From positions 16,581 to 80,580 of the forward strand of contig JBNGIO010006406.1 in NCBI GenBank assembly GCA_049999805.1: a stretch of DNA of 64,000 bases. Direction: 5' to 3'. The translations under genes were made by a program, and so were the position numbers. Within the stretch, counting starts at the first letter, position 1. Each line of letters begins with the position of its first letter. This DNA comes from Folioceros fuciformis. Lineage: Eukaryota; Anthocerotophyta; Anthocerotopsida; Anthocerotales. A model generated the notes under the pieces. The model was not told where the DNA came from. It saw only the letters and a program-made list of their open reading frames with translations, and did not search any database. Of the stretch, positions 37,781-49,277 are shown in pieces.

Positions 37781-40700
37781 CACCCCCTTAACCACGACAG
37801 ACTAACGCAGTTCGGAGGACACGTCACACAGCCACGGTCAAACAAGCAGCAGGAAATCGCGATTAAATACAGCAAAGGAGCTTCATCCGCGAGAGCCTGA
37901 TGCGCCGGACGTGAAGCAAGTCAAGAGTCCAAAACCTGTTGAGAGGCAAAGCCAACATAATCCACAAGCCCCATCTGATCACGAAAGAAAGAATGCTTGG
38001 ATGTCGGCAAGGCCTTGGTAAGCAGGTCAGCAACATTGAAATCTGTTGATACATAAGAAATCTTGACAATTTGCCTTTCAACGGAGTGTCGCACAAAATA
38101 ATGCTGAATTTCAATGTGTTATGTGCGGGCATGGAAACGCGGGTTTCCAACCAAAGCAATGGTAGACTGATTATCACAAAACACCGTTGTGGGTTGTGCT
38201 TGTGGAAACAAGAGGCCAGCCAAGAAACTACGCTCCCACTCTGCCTCCTTAGCAGAGTCTGTAAGAGCCTTATACTCGGCTTCCGTGGAGGACAAGGCCA
38301 CGGATACTTGTTTCTTTGAGCTCCAATTTACAACAGCTCCAGATAAGAAGAAGCAGTAGGCTTACAAACTCCGACGGGTTTCAAGGTCTGTGGCCCAATC
38401 GGCGTCGGCATACCCAACGAGTGTGAAATCTGAATCAGGTGAGCCAAGCCGATAGCAGAGACCATAAGTTGAAGTTCCTCTAAGATATCGCATTACACGC
38501 TTGACTGCACTCCAATGATCTTTACCAGGTTTTTCCAAAAATTGGGACACTGAACTAACGGCATGTTGAATGTCAGGCCGTGTCCAGCAAGCAATGTAAT
38601 TAAGGCATCCTACAGCATGCCTGTATGGAACATCCATCATGGCCTGTTGCTCTTCTTCACTTTGTGGTGACTGCTGTGAGGTCAGCTTAAAACCTACAAC
38701 CCCTGGTGTGCTAACAGGTTTTGCTTTGTCCAGATTGAAACGCTTTAAGGTCTCATTGATATATTTAGATTGATGCAGAATAAGAGTCTTATTGCCGCGG
38801 TCTCTGATTAGTTGAACACCAAGTACAAAGGTAAGTGTGCCAATATCCCTCATATTATATCTTTTGTGAAGCATTTGCTTTACCCAATCCAAGAGCTTGC
38901 GATTATCAGAGGAAAAAATAGCGTCATCAATATACAAGGCTAAGATGACAACATGGCCATCTCTGGAATATCGATGGACATTCACATCAGCAGGGTTCTG
39001 GACAAAACCTATGGACTTAAGGTAAGCGTCTATGTTCTTCAGGGTGCTCTAGGTAAATTTCCTCCTCAAGCTCACCATACAAGAAAGCTGTTGAGACATC
39101 CATTTGTTCCAAGTCCCAATCGCGTGCAGCAGCTAGGGCTAAAATCATTCTGATGGACTGCGTTTTGACTACAGGACTGAAAGTCTCAACATAATCTACA
39201 CCAGCTACCTGCGAAAAACCTCGAGCGACCAATCTGGATTTACACCTAGCTATCTGGCCTTGAGCATTTAGCTTGTGTTTAAAAATCCATTTACAACTCA
39301 CGGCCTTCCTTCCAGCAGGTAGGGGGCATAGCTCCCATGTTTCATTTTGTATAAGAGAATTATACTCATCTTGTATGGACGGGATCCAATGATCCTTATC
39401 CTTACCAGTGACAGCTTCCTGATAACTGCGGGGTTCGGCAGGATGATCTGTAGAGGAAGATAACACCAGAGATGGGTTTTGTGTCAGCCTGGACGATTTA
39501 GGGATTCTAAAATCCACTGACTCATATGGTTTCTCGTGCCACTGATCCCTAGGGTTTCGGATTCTGCTTGGGTATCTGCGTTCTTCAGTCACTGGGACGG
39601 GAGCATGTAAGACAGGGGACTCAGGAACATCAGGAACTGAGGTGCCTGGGGCTTCATCAACATCATCATCAGAAGACGCAGAGGAATGAAGAAGATCAGG
39701 TGAGTCTTCAACTAAAGGAAATTCGCCTAAGTCATTAATCTGTGCTGCAGGGGGTTCATTATCTTCAGCATAGTCTTCAGCACTTGCATCACTTAGCAGC
39801 CCATGTGTGTCATTTAATTCAGCGGGATCATCTGGTTGGACAGGAGAATGACCTAAAACAAGCAAGTCAAGTGGTGCGGAGGAAGATGACGGTGCAGGGG
39901 ACTGAGAACCACCCCCTGAACCACCAGGAGCAGCAGCAGCAGCAGGAGCACCCCCTGAAAGGGGAACCATGTAAACATCCTGAGGATACTCCGAAACTTC
40001 AAGGTCAAAGTCATCAGCAGGAGAAGAAATAGCCGAAGGGTCAGCAAAATGAGGAACGGCCGGGCGGGTAAGCTCCTTGAAAGTAACACTGCGAGCAAAG
40101 GTGCAGGTACGAGACAGAGGATCATATAATTTGTAGGCCTTGGTCTCCTCACCATAACCCACAAAAATGAGAGGCTTTGCCCGGTCGTCAAGTTTCTTGC
40201 GTTGTTTCTTAGGGATATAAGCATAAGCCGGTGAGCCGAAAACACGCAAGTGGACGAGGCTGGGGCGGCGGTGCCAAATGACCTCAAAAGGAGTCCGAGT
40301 CTCCACAGAACTGGTAAGAAGTCGATTTAGAATGTATGTAGCCGTGACAACAGCTTCAGCCCGGTAGGATTTATCCAAACCTGACCACTGAAGCATGCTG
40401 CGTGTCATTCCAAGTAATGTCCGATTCCTCCTCTCAGCCACGCCGTTTTGCTGCTGTGTGTAGGGGACAATCAACTGACGAATAATTCCACGCTTCAAGA
40501 GATACTGGTTAAAATCTTGATTAACAAATTCAGTACCATTGTCCGATCGCAAACAACGAAGGAGACGGCCGTTCTGACGTTGCACCATGAGAAGCCATTC
40601 TTGGAATACAGGAAATGTGTCAGATTTACGCTGAAGAGGGAAAGTCCATGAATAGCGACTGTAGTCATCGGTAAGTGTCATGTAATAGTGGGAACCGCCT

Positions 40701-42690
40701 AAAGAAGGCACTTGAATTTTGCCTGAGATATCTGTGTGCACCAGATCCAGGACGTTGGAAGTACGGTGAGCAACCGTAGCTGGAAAGGGGAGTTCCTTTT
40801 GCTTAGAAAGGACGCAGGAGTCACACAAGGCAAGTTCCTTAAAACAAGTTGGCAGTGGCTCACGATAACAGTCAGTGTTGGACATCTTAATAAGTTTGTT
40901 CTTATTTGCATGGCCCAAACGGGCATGCCACAATTGTGCTAATTCTGACTGTGTGTAAGCAGCTGCAAAAATGCTGTGAGCAGATTGGCAACATATATCT
41001 AGGCGATATAAGTCATCAACCAGAAGCCCACAAGCCACTGGATCATCAGCACCTTTATGGGTGAGCATGCAACCATCAGCTGTAAATAACAGGTCAAACT
41101 GCCCAAGTTTCATCAACTGGCTAACCGAAAGAAGATGCTTTGCCATGGTAGGAACGTAGAGAACGTTGTCCAACTGCAGTGCAGAGCCATCCTTAAGTCG
41201 GAAAGTACATGATCCTGTACCAAGAATTCTCAAACCTGTTCGGGTAAGTTCATCTCCCAACCACACCTTCTCATTAGTATGTGTTGGAGAAAATTTACTA
41301 AGCAAGTGACGATTATGGCAGATATGGGTTGTGGCACCCGAATCCAAATACCAAGAATCTGGCTCACAGATTGTGTTGGAATGGCAGACGGTCATCACAA
41401 CTGGCTGCTGGCGAGAAGAAGAGGTCGGTGAAGACCTGTCCTTGGAAACTGAGTGGGCCTCAACCGTTTTCTGGGGTTTCTCGGCCTTCCTCGGTTCTCC
41501 ATTTTTCTTCTTCTTGCATTCGCGCTCCCAATGCCCTGGAAACCCACACCAGTTGCAGGATCCAGATCGTTTTCCTTGCCCTGGCTTGGATACACCAACA
41601 CCAGGTATATTCTTAATTTTCCCTTGTGGTTTGTTCTTGTTAGAATACAGGACCTTATCAGCTTTTGTCTTTCCTGGTGTATGCATGCTGCGACTTTGCT
41701 CTTCCTGTAGAAGGGCACCAACAATATCTGTGAAGGATATGTTGGGTACTTGTCCAGCAGCAGCAGCTTGTTGGGCAACATGAAGAGCTGCCCCATAGCT
41801 TGAAACGAAGGACTGATAACTATGGGGAAGACTAGTTAGAAGTTGAGCCACAGCGTCAACCTCGCCCAGCTGAGAACCAAGTGAGATCAGCTGTGATCTC
41901 AAGTGTCTGAACTTAGCCACGAAGGTGGCTACTTTCTCTCCCTCCTTCATCCGTAATGAGAAGAGTTCCCCACGTACTGTGCATAGTGTAATGATATTCC
42001 TCACATCATAAGTTTGTGACAGCTGATTCCAGATGTCCTCGGCCTTAAAAAGGTAAGCTACATCGGGAACAAGTACCTCATCTAACCCACTGATGAGCAG
42101 GGCATGAGCGACGTTATTTGCATTCAACCATCGGTCCTTGTCATCTTGTGTGGCGTTAGGTGAGGGTTGTGGAATCTGGCCATTCGCAACTCCCCAGACA
42201 TGCCTGGCATCAAGGGCAGCTTGCATCCGGACACTCCACACCTGGTATTTTGTACCATTGAATCGATCACGTTCTTTGAATTCAATGGTGTACGCCGGCT
42301 GATAAATGTGAGCTTGAGCAGCAGGCGAGCCTGAGGTTGCTTGTGCAGGCGGATTAGGTGGTGGTACGGGCGGAGGTGGTGGAGGATTGGGTGGTCCGCC
42401 ACTGCCACCTGATCCACCACTGGCACCGCCAAGACCAGAATACTAGTTACCAAGTCCACCAAGTCCTGCATAAAGGCTTGTGTAGGGGTTTGGAAAAACG
42501 CCAGAGGTAGTGGCAGCACCAGAGGTAGAGGCGGAAGCTCCACCTGCACCCTGCGCTGGACCTGACGTAGAGGAAGATGGCGGCGGTGGCACAACAGTGC
42601 TGCCTGGAGTTGCAGAACTCACGGCGGGGGAGACGTTTCCACTCCCCACGCCAAAGAGGAGCCCTGCAGAACTCTGCGTGGTGTTCATCG
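37781..42690 (-). mobile_element. Ty1/copia retrotransposon, decayed, minus strand
   Basis: Gag begins at 42688 (MNTTQSSAGLLFG) with a Gly/Pro-rich lead, a TAG at about 42442-42444, then the UBN2-type gag and a CCHC knuckle (CNWCGFPGHWEREC). Pol follows in the copia order: protease WYLDSGATTHICH, GAG-pre-integrase LWHARLGHANKNKL, integrase core (SDNGTEFVNQDF), reverse transcriptase (SCKWIFKHKLNAQG), YIDD-type active site (LALYIDDAIF at ~38900) and RNase H (SSTEAEYKAL, 38280-38310). In the reverse transcriptase, sequence jumps from YLEHPEE to DAYLKSIGF near 39020-39050, losing the LYGLKQ region and the frame. Two more stops lie in the RNase H part. The element cannot move on its own. Confidence 0.92.
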
Positions 42691-43452
42691 CGCACGCAAG
42701 CAGTTAACAGGCTCGATTCTCAAAGGTGGATGCTGAAAAACTGATTCGCGCTAATCGATTGTGTAGACCAGCGCGGAGCATGCTGAGTTTCGGGAAGAAA
42801 AAAAATCAAGCGCAAGACGGGGGCGAACGGTTGCGAGGTGGTGTGCAAGGTAGCAAGCCGGCAAAGCCGCGAACCAGCTGTAGCGGTTACAGAGAAATCC
42901 CTTGCCTCTGAAAAGTTGCTTCACCAGTCGCTTCTGTTTCGCCATTTGAGCATGCACCCTTTGCGACCACACACATCCGGATTAATCTGACAATGTTGAC
43001 CTGGATTGCTGATCATAGGGCAGAGGCGCGTCCTCAAGATCTTGCATCGCCTGGCCGTGGCAGGTGCAAATAGTCGCGCCCCTATCGCTCTCCGGCCAGC
43101 AACGGTTCAGCGTCGCGCGCGCGTCCTCGAAATCTACTTACATTCGCCCGCGCACGTAAGCTGATTCAGGGTCATGAACTCAGTTGTGCCGATTGAAATC
43201 TCGCGTTTGCTGAGTCTGTCTTTGTGCAAACGCGCCAGAGTTGATGTCGCTGATTACAAATCGCATGAGTATAGGGAAAGATGGCCTGTTCAAGAGGAAT
43301 TGCGTCCCGACAAGAATCGCTCCAGCAAGGTAATGAATCTCCCATACCGATTTATAAGGGCTCGCATTTGAGTTTGCAGAAGTCTGAGGTCGCGTAATCG
43401 AAAATTGTCCTTTCCCAAAAACTGAGGCGGAGATCTTCTCTGAAAGAAATCT
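42691..43452. other. GC-rich junction between two head-to-head copia remnants
   Basis: Neither element has its 5' LTR here. The minus element keeps only a leader with a weak primer-binding-site-like AATCGAGCC, and the plus element starts inside pol. The interval has CG-rich stretches (GCGCGCGCG near 43118) and no gene. It may be host DNA or a rearranged joint. Confidence 0.4.
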
Positions 43453-46400
43453 ATGCTCTTCTTTTCGGGAAGTCTTTCAAATCGGCTTGGAAATAACTAC
43501 GCATGCGAGATTGCAGGCGTTGGTGATGTGCAGCTGAAGTTCGACAATGGATCTTCATTCATACTGAAGGATGTTAGGCATGTTCCGAAGTTGGCTAAAA
43601 GCATGATTAGTGCAGGGCAGTTGGATGACGCTGGCTACCACTGTTGGTTTGGAGATCTTTCTTGGAAGATCTCCAAAGGTTCTCTTGTGTTAGCTCGTGG
43701 ATCGAAGTGTAGCACTTTGTACTCACTTCAGGTAACCACTGTCAAGGATCATGTGATTTGTGTACAGGAACAGCCAAGTGTTTCCTTGTGGCATAGTCGG
43801 TTAGGACATATGTCTCAAAAAGGAATGAAGATACTATCTCATTTTGGTTACGTCCCTGCTTTTGATTTCTCCGATTTCTCCGTGTATGAGCATTGTCTGT
43901 ATGCGAAACAGACGAAGTCACCACATGGAGCAAGAGGTGAACACAAAAGTAAACCTCTTGAATTGGTTCACAGTGACGTTTGTGAACCTATGCTCACTGT
44001 ATCGTTAGGCGGTGCATCCTATTTTGTCACTTTCATACATGATTTCTCACGAAAGGTGTGGGTTTATCCTTTGAGGAAAAAGGATGATGTTCTGACAGTT
44101 TTTCAGAAGTTCGTCACCCTTGTGGAGAATCAGTCTGGTCTGCGACTGAAATGTCTAAGGACGGACAATGGGGAAGAGTATGTTTCGAAGGCTTTTCAGT
44201 CTTTCTGTGATTCCAAGGGAATAAGGAGAGAATTGACTGCCCCGTGCACTCCTCCCAAGAATGGTGTGGCTGAATGGATGAACAGGACCATCCAGGAGAG
44301 GATGCGTAGTTTGTAGTCAAACTCTGGATTGCCTAACGGATTTTGGGCAGAAGCAGTGGCTACTGCGGTGCATCTTATTAAGAGATCTCCTAATAGAGCT
44401 GTGGATGAACAGGTTCCAGAGGAGATGTGGTCTGGAAACCAGCCGTCATACAAGCATCTTCGAGTGTTTGGCTGCGAGGCATACTACCATGTTTCGAAGG
44501 AGTTTCGGAACAAGTTGGCCCCCAAGTCCAAGAAATGTATCTTTCTTGGCTATGGTGAATCTGGTGAGAAGGGATACCGTCTGTGGGATCTAGAAGCCAA
44601 GAGGATGGTTCGCAGCAATGACGTGTTCTTCAATGAGACCAAGATGCACAAGAAGCCTACTCCAACTGTGGAGGTGCGATGGGTAGTTTTCCAAGAAGAT
44701 GGACTTGACCATCCTGCGCAGGTTAAACGTCGTGATGTGCAGGAACAAGTTCCTCCACTTGTACAAGAAGCGAGAGGGCAACCAGCTCCGGTCGAGGGGC
44801 CAGTGCTTCGTAGGTCAGGAAGGATCTCACGTCCTCCTGACATGTATGTTGCATCTCTTGATTATGTCATGTTGACGGATTGTGGGGAGCCCTCTTGTTA
44901 CCAAGAGGCCATGTCAGTGAATGACAAGGACAAGTGGGAGAAAGCGATGCAGTCGCAGATGGATTCGCTCCACAAGAACCAAACTTGAGAATTGGTTCGG
45001 TTGCCTAAGGGCAAGAGGGCGTTGCCATACAAATGGGTGTATAAGATGAAGGACATACCCCATTATGGCAAACCCAAGTACAAGGCACGATTGGTTGCGA
45101 AGGGTTTTAAGCAACAGCAAGGTATTGACTTTGATGAGATTTTCTCACCGGTTGTCAAAATGACCACCTTGCAATGTGTTCTTAGTCTGGTTGCGAGGCT
45201 GGACATGGAACTTGTCTAGATGGATGTGAAGTTGGCATTTTTGCGTGGTGATCTCTAGGAAGAGGTATACATGTAGCAACCAGAGGGTTTCATTGAGAAG
45301 GGCAAAGAGAATCTGGTGTGCAGGTTAAAGAAAAGCCTTTATGGTTTGAAGCAAGCACCAGGGAGTGGTATTTCAAGTTCCACTCATTTATGCTTTCTCA
45401 AGGCTACAAGCGTAGCGATGAGGATCATTGCCTCTATACGAAGCAAGCTAAGGATGGAAGCTTGCTCATTCTGGTCCTCTATGTGGATGATATGCTAATT
45501 GGTGGGACTAATAGTGATGAGATTTCAACATTAAAGTCAAAGTTGAATAGTCTCTTTGACATGACAGACTTGGGAGAGGCAAGTGGGAGAGGCAAGCCAT
45601 ATTCTTGGCATGCGTATCCGTCGAGACAGACAGCAGCGTTTGTTGTACATGTCTCAGACTGAATACATTAACAAGGTGCTTCAACGTTTCAATATGGAGA
45701 AGGGGAAGGTATTAATTACTTCGTTGCCTCCATATGTGAAACTGTCGAGCAAGGATTTCCCAAGCTCTGCGGAGGACAAAGCTGAAATGGAGAAGGTTCC
45801 ATACTTATCAGCTGTAGGGAGTTTGATGTATGCAATGATCGCTACACGTCTTGACATTGCCTTTGTAGTGGGAGTGGTTAGCAGGTTTATGTCAAACCCT
45901 GGGAGGAAGCATTGGGAGGCAGTGAAAGGAGTTATGAGATACTTGAATGGTACGAAAGCTTTGAGCTTATGTTTTGGTAGTGAAGATGCATCTGTCGTAG
46001 GATATACGGATGCTGATTATGCAGGGGATATGGACAAAAGGAGGTCCACATCAGGTTATGTCTTCATGTGCACTGGAGGGGCAGTCTCATGGCGATCGCG
46101 TTTGCAATCGTGCAAAATGCTATCTACCACAGAGGCCGAGTATGTTGCAGCGACTGAGGCGTGCAAGGAAGCCATGTGGCTTGCTCGTTTAGTGGGAGAT
46201 TTGGGGATCAAGGTTGCGCTGCCAGTGTTGCATTGTGATAGCCAGAGTGCTATCCAATTGGCGAAGAATCCAGTGTTTCATGCGAAGACCAAACATGTGG
46301 AAGTGAAGTATCACTTCATTCGAGGGGTGTTGGAAGACAAGAGGGTACAACTTGTAAAAGTCCACACTAGTTAGAACCCTGCAGATGTTCTTACCAAGGG

Positions 46401-46495
46401 GCTCTCTTCGGAGCAATTCGCACAAGCTCGGACACTCATGGGCATGAGTTAGACCACTCCCCTATGAAGGTAAATTGGCCTTTTAAGGGGGCGGT
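43453..46495 (+). mobile_element. Ty1/copia retrotransposon of a second family, 5'-truncated, plus strand
   Basis: Gag and the protease active site are missing; the coding sequence begins at GNNYACEIAGVGDVQLKF. It continues through GAG-pre-integrase (LWHSRLGHMSQKGM), integrase (RTDNGEEYVSKAF), reverse transcriptase ([30 protein letters not shown]) and RNase H (TTEAEYVAATEA), ending with TAG at 46450 and a purine tract (TTTTAAGGGGGCGG, 46482-46495). Internal stops are TAG at 44314, 45217, 45256, 45274 and 46372, and TGA at 44986. There is a one-base deletion near 45357 (CCAGGGAGTGG) and a 13-bp tandem duplication near 45572-45597 (GGGAGAGGCAAGT). It is dead, and from a different family than its neighbour. 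Confidence 0.92.
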
Positions 46496-46521
46496 CTTAG
46501 GGTTATTAAAGCCCAATGTGC

Positions 46522-46567
46522 TTAGACTAATGTGATTAGTCTAATTAGACTAATCACATTAGTCTAA
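46522..46567. repeat. Perfect 46-bp palindrome
   Basis: The 23 bases from 46522 (TTAGACTAATGTGATTAG...) are exactly reverse-complemented by the next 23, with no spacer. Further partial copies of ACTAATGTGATT follow to about 46620. It lies inside the LTR upstream of the TATA box. Confidence 0.95.
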
Positions 46568-46730
46568 TTAAACTAATGTGATTCGTTTAACTAGACTAAT
46601 GTAATTAGTCTAAGATAAGCATCTAATTAAGTATCATTAGTTTAGATTAGCTTAAGCTAATCTTTAGGAAGCTTCCTGCATAGCTTCCTGTGAGCTTCTT
46701 GTGAAGCTTCCTTGGGAGCTTTTCTAGAGG

Positions 46731-46737
46731 GTATAAA
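46731..46737 (+). promoter_or_regulatory. TATA box of the copia LTR
   Basis: TATAAAT sits about 110 bases before the CT-rich presumed leader, in the LTR-like sequence downstream of the polypurine tract. Confidence 0.5.
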
Positions 46738-46847
46738 TACCCTCTTGAGCTCCCTTTGCAATAGAGCTGCGAGACCTCGTTTTCTCCTCTCCTCCTTGCC
46801 TCCTCCTCTCCTCTCCTTCACCATGTAGTTCCTAGCGATCCTTCACG

Positions 46848-47740
46848 AGGTAACTCCGAGATTAACCTAACTCGACTGATCGATAACTAGGGTTATGGTT
46901 TACGTAATCATACCCTATTCTTAATAGTCTAGGCCAATCTAAGAGTTTTAAAAGCAACTGAATGGTATAAATAGTTGGCCCTTCTTAGAAGAGATTGAAG
47001 GGCCTAACTAAATGGTATGAATAGCTGGCTCTTCTTAGAAGAGATTGAAGGGCCTAAATGAGTGCTAGTCGCACCACTTCGCTAGGGGTGTGACTGTTCG
47101 AGGTAACTCTGAGATTAACCTAACTCGATTGATCGATGACTAGGGTTATGGGTTACTTAATCGAACCCTATTCTTAATAGTTCAGCAAAATGAATGAATA
47201 AATACAAGATGAGTGTTTCTTATATAGGTGCTAGTCGTACCACTTCGCTAGGGGTGTGATTGTTCAAGGTAACTCCGAGATTAACCTAACTCTAGGCCAA
47301 TCTAAGAGTTTTAAAAGCGACCAATCTAAGAGTTTTAAAAGCGACTGAATGATATGAATAGCTGGCCCTTCTTAGAAGAGATTGAAGGGCCTAAATGGGT
47401 GCTAGTTGCACCACTTCGCTAGGGGTGTGACTGTTCGAGGTAACTCCGAGATTAACCTAACTCGACTGATCGATGACTAGGGTTATGGGTTACTTAATCG
47501 AACTCTAATCTTAATAGTCTAGGCCAATCTAAGAGTTTTAAAAGCAACTGAATAGTATGAATAGCTAGCCCCTATTCTTAATAGTCTAGGCCAATCTAAG
47601 AGTTTTAAAAGCAGCTGAATGGTATGAATAGCTGGCCCCTATTCTTAATAGTCTAAGCCAATCTAAGAGTTTTAAAAGCAACTGAATGGTATAAATAGCT
47701 CGCCCTTCTTAGAAGCGATTGAAGGTTCTAAATGATTGCT
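46848..47740. repeat. Satellite-like tandem repeat abutting the LTR
   Basis: The phrase AGGTAACTCxGAGATTAACC recurs at about 46849, 47100, 47266 and 47438. Between copies the words TAACTAGGGTTATGG, CCAATCTAAGAGTTTTAAA, AATGGTATGAATAGCTGGCC and CCACTTCGCTAGGGGTGTGA recur in the same order, with some sub-blocks doubled. Units are about 165-250 bp. No coding frame is seen. Confidence 0.9.
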
Positions 47741-49277
47741 TGACTTGGCCAATTGGGAGTCAAGTGAACTAGAGTAAGGATTGTTACCTTCGTTACAATA
47801 GAATGAAGCCTCAACCCTCATGAGCCCAGGTCCTAAGGGGTGGCTTCAATTTGTCCCAACTGTACATGCATGTCACAACAAGTCTCATTTTGCACGATCT
47901 CCTATAATTTAGGTTGGGATATGAGTCCCAAAAGTGACTAAATGACCTACCAAGCCTTTAATTTTGAAAATTAACTAGATTGCCCAAATAAAGCAATTGC
48001 CTATAGCAAGCCATAAGTTTGAGGGTATGTTGGTGGTGAGAAAAAAGTTACATAGCAGAATGAACAAAGGAGTCCAAGCACAAATGTCATTTCCATTCCA
48101 AGAGAAGTTGTTTCGTTTTTCATTATGAGTGCCTAAGTTTCGATTTTGTACATGCTTGTAAGCTATGTCGATTTTGCTTATAAGCGATGTCACTTTTGGC
48201 AATAGGGTTTTTGGTTCCTTCTAAAGCAGAGGGGATAGGTGCCTCCATCACTTTAGTGTACCTTCTATACTTTGAATCTTATGCAATGTCTACTAAACAA
48301 TGGCATCCACTCACTAAGAGACTTGGAAGTGGCTTTCATTCTCAGCACAATTTTGTTTCATTAGTCACATACTTACACCAAAGTACCTTTGTTTTTCAAA
48401 ATCATTCTCAATTGGAGACTCTTGCAATCTACCTATGTTTCTCTTCATTGTTGGCACACTCTTGATCGATTACAACAGAATCTTTATGTAGTGACATATG
48501 GTTACAAGCAGTTGTTCCTGAGCTTTTCTTGAGATTGTCACATGATACATAAAGCTGGTGCATAGGCAAAATGCTAAACCACTATGAGGATGGTACCTTG
48601 TTTTGTATGAAGTCAACAAGGTCAATCAGCAATATCAATGGTAATGCACCCCTAACCTACTCTAGGGAAAAATGTTTTTATCATGGAGATTGCATTCAAG
48701 GACGTAGAACATTTGGAATTGATTTTATATTCAATGGTGATTCCTTGGTATTTCATAGTGGGACTAAACTGTCTCGAAAAATTATTTCAACCTTTCGCGA
48801 TCTACACTGTCCTTTCGCTTTGCCCTGCTGACAGAACGGATTTGGGTTTAGCTTTCGGCTCGTTTTAATCTTCAGCGTCTGGGTTCAAACTTCATATCAC
48901 TATCGGATAGCTCCCGATGCCGACAGCGTAAGATTTTGGGAGCTTTTGGACAGGTCTTGAGGCGTACTATATTATATTGTGCAGCAGTAGGTTTAATGTG
49001 CAGTTCTTTGTGCTTTTCACCTAGAAACATGTAGTTAGACATGGGGGTAGACTGAAGAAAGCCTTGAAGAAAGCAAACTGAGGAATCTCCAATCGAGCAC
49101 CATTTCTTAGAGCTTGCCACCCGTATAGCTGCGAAGATGTGTTCGTAATTCACAGGTGTGTGTGTCGAGAACTAAGGAGGCTGGCAGGTGTGTTACTGGC
49201 TCTGCCGAGAGCTAGATGAGGAAGTCTAGAATTTCAAACGGCATGCTGCAGTATGACAGCTCCTTGGGATCTGTGAC
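47741..49277. other. Spacer upstream of the second PPR gene
   Basis: No gene or named repeat. The last few hundred bases presumably contain the PPR promoter. Moderately AT-rich DNA turns balanced near 48850. Confidence 0.4.

Larger units (their letters stand above)
46496..46847 (+). repeat. 3' LTR (or part of it) of the plus-strand copia element
   Basis: It follows the polypurine tract directly. It contains a 46-bp palindrome, repeated GAAGCTTCCTG phrases, a TATA box (GGTATAAATACC at about 46729-46740) and then a CT-rich tract (CTCCTCTCCTCCTTGCC). That is the usual LTR order of enhancer, TATA and leader. The outer end merges into the tandem repeat that follows, and no second LTR is present for comparison. 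Confidence 0.6.

Noticed and set aside
38119-38301. Separate RNase H gene
   Set aside because: It is the RNase H part of the minus-strand copia element, separated only by nonsense mutations.
43453-46452. Alternative genetic code with TAG read as Gln
   Set aside because: Other genes in the window end at TAG in the expected place (E1 copy at 2362, LENG1-like at 8691), and the element has other damage, so the stops are decay.
46848-47740. CRISPR-like array
   Set aside because: Units are long, uneven and contiguous with no short constant repeat separated by unique spacers; the context is a plant retroelement.
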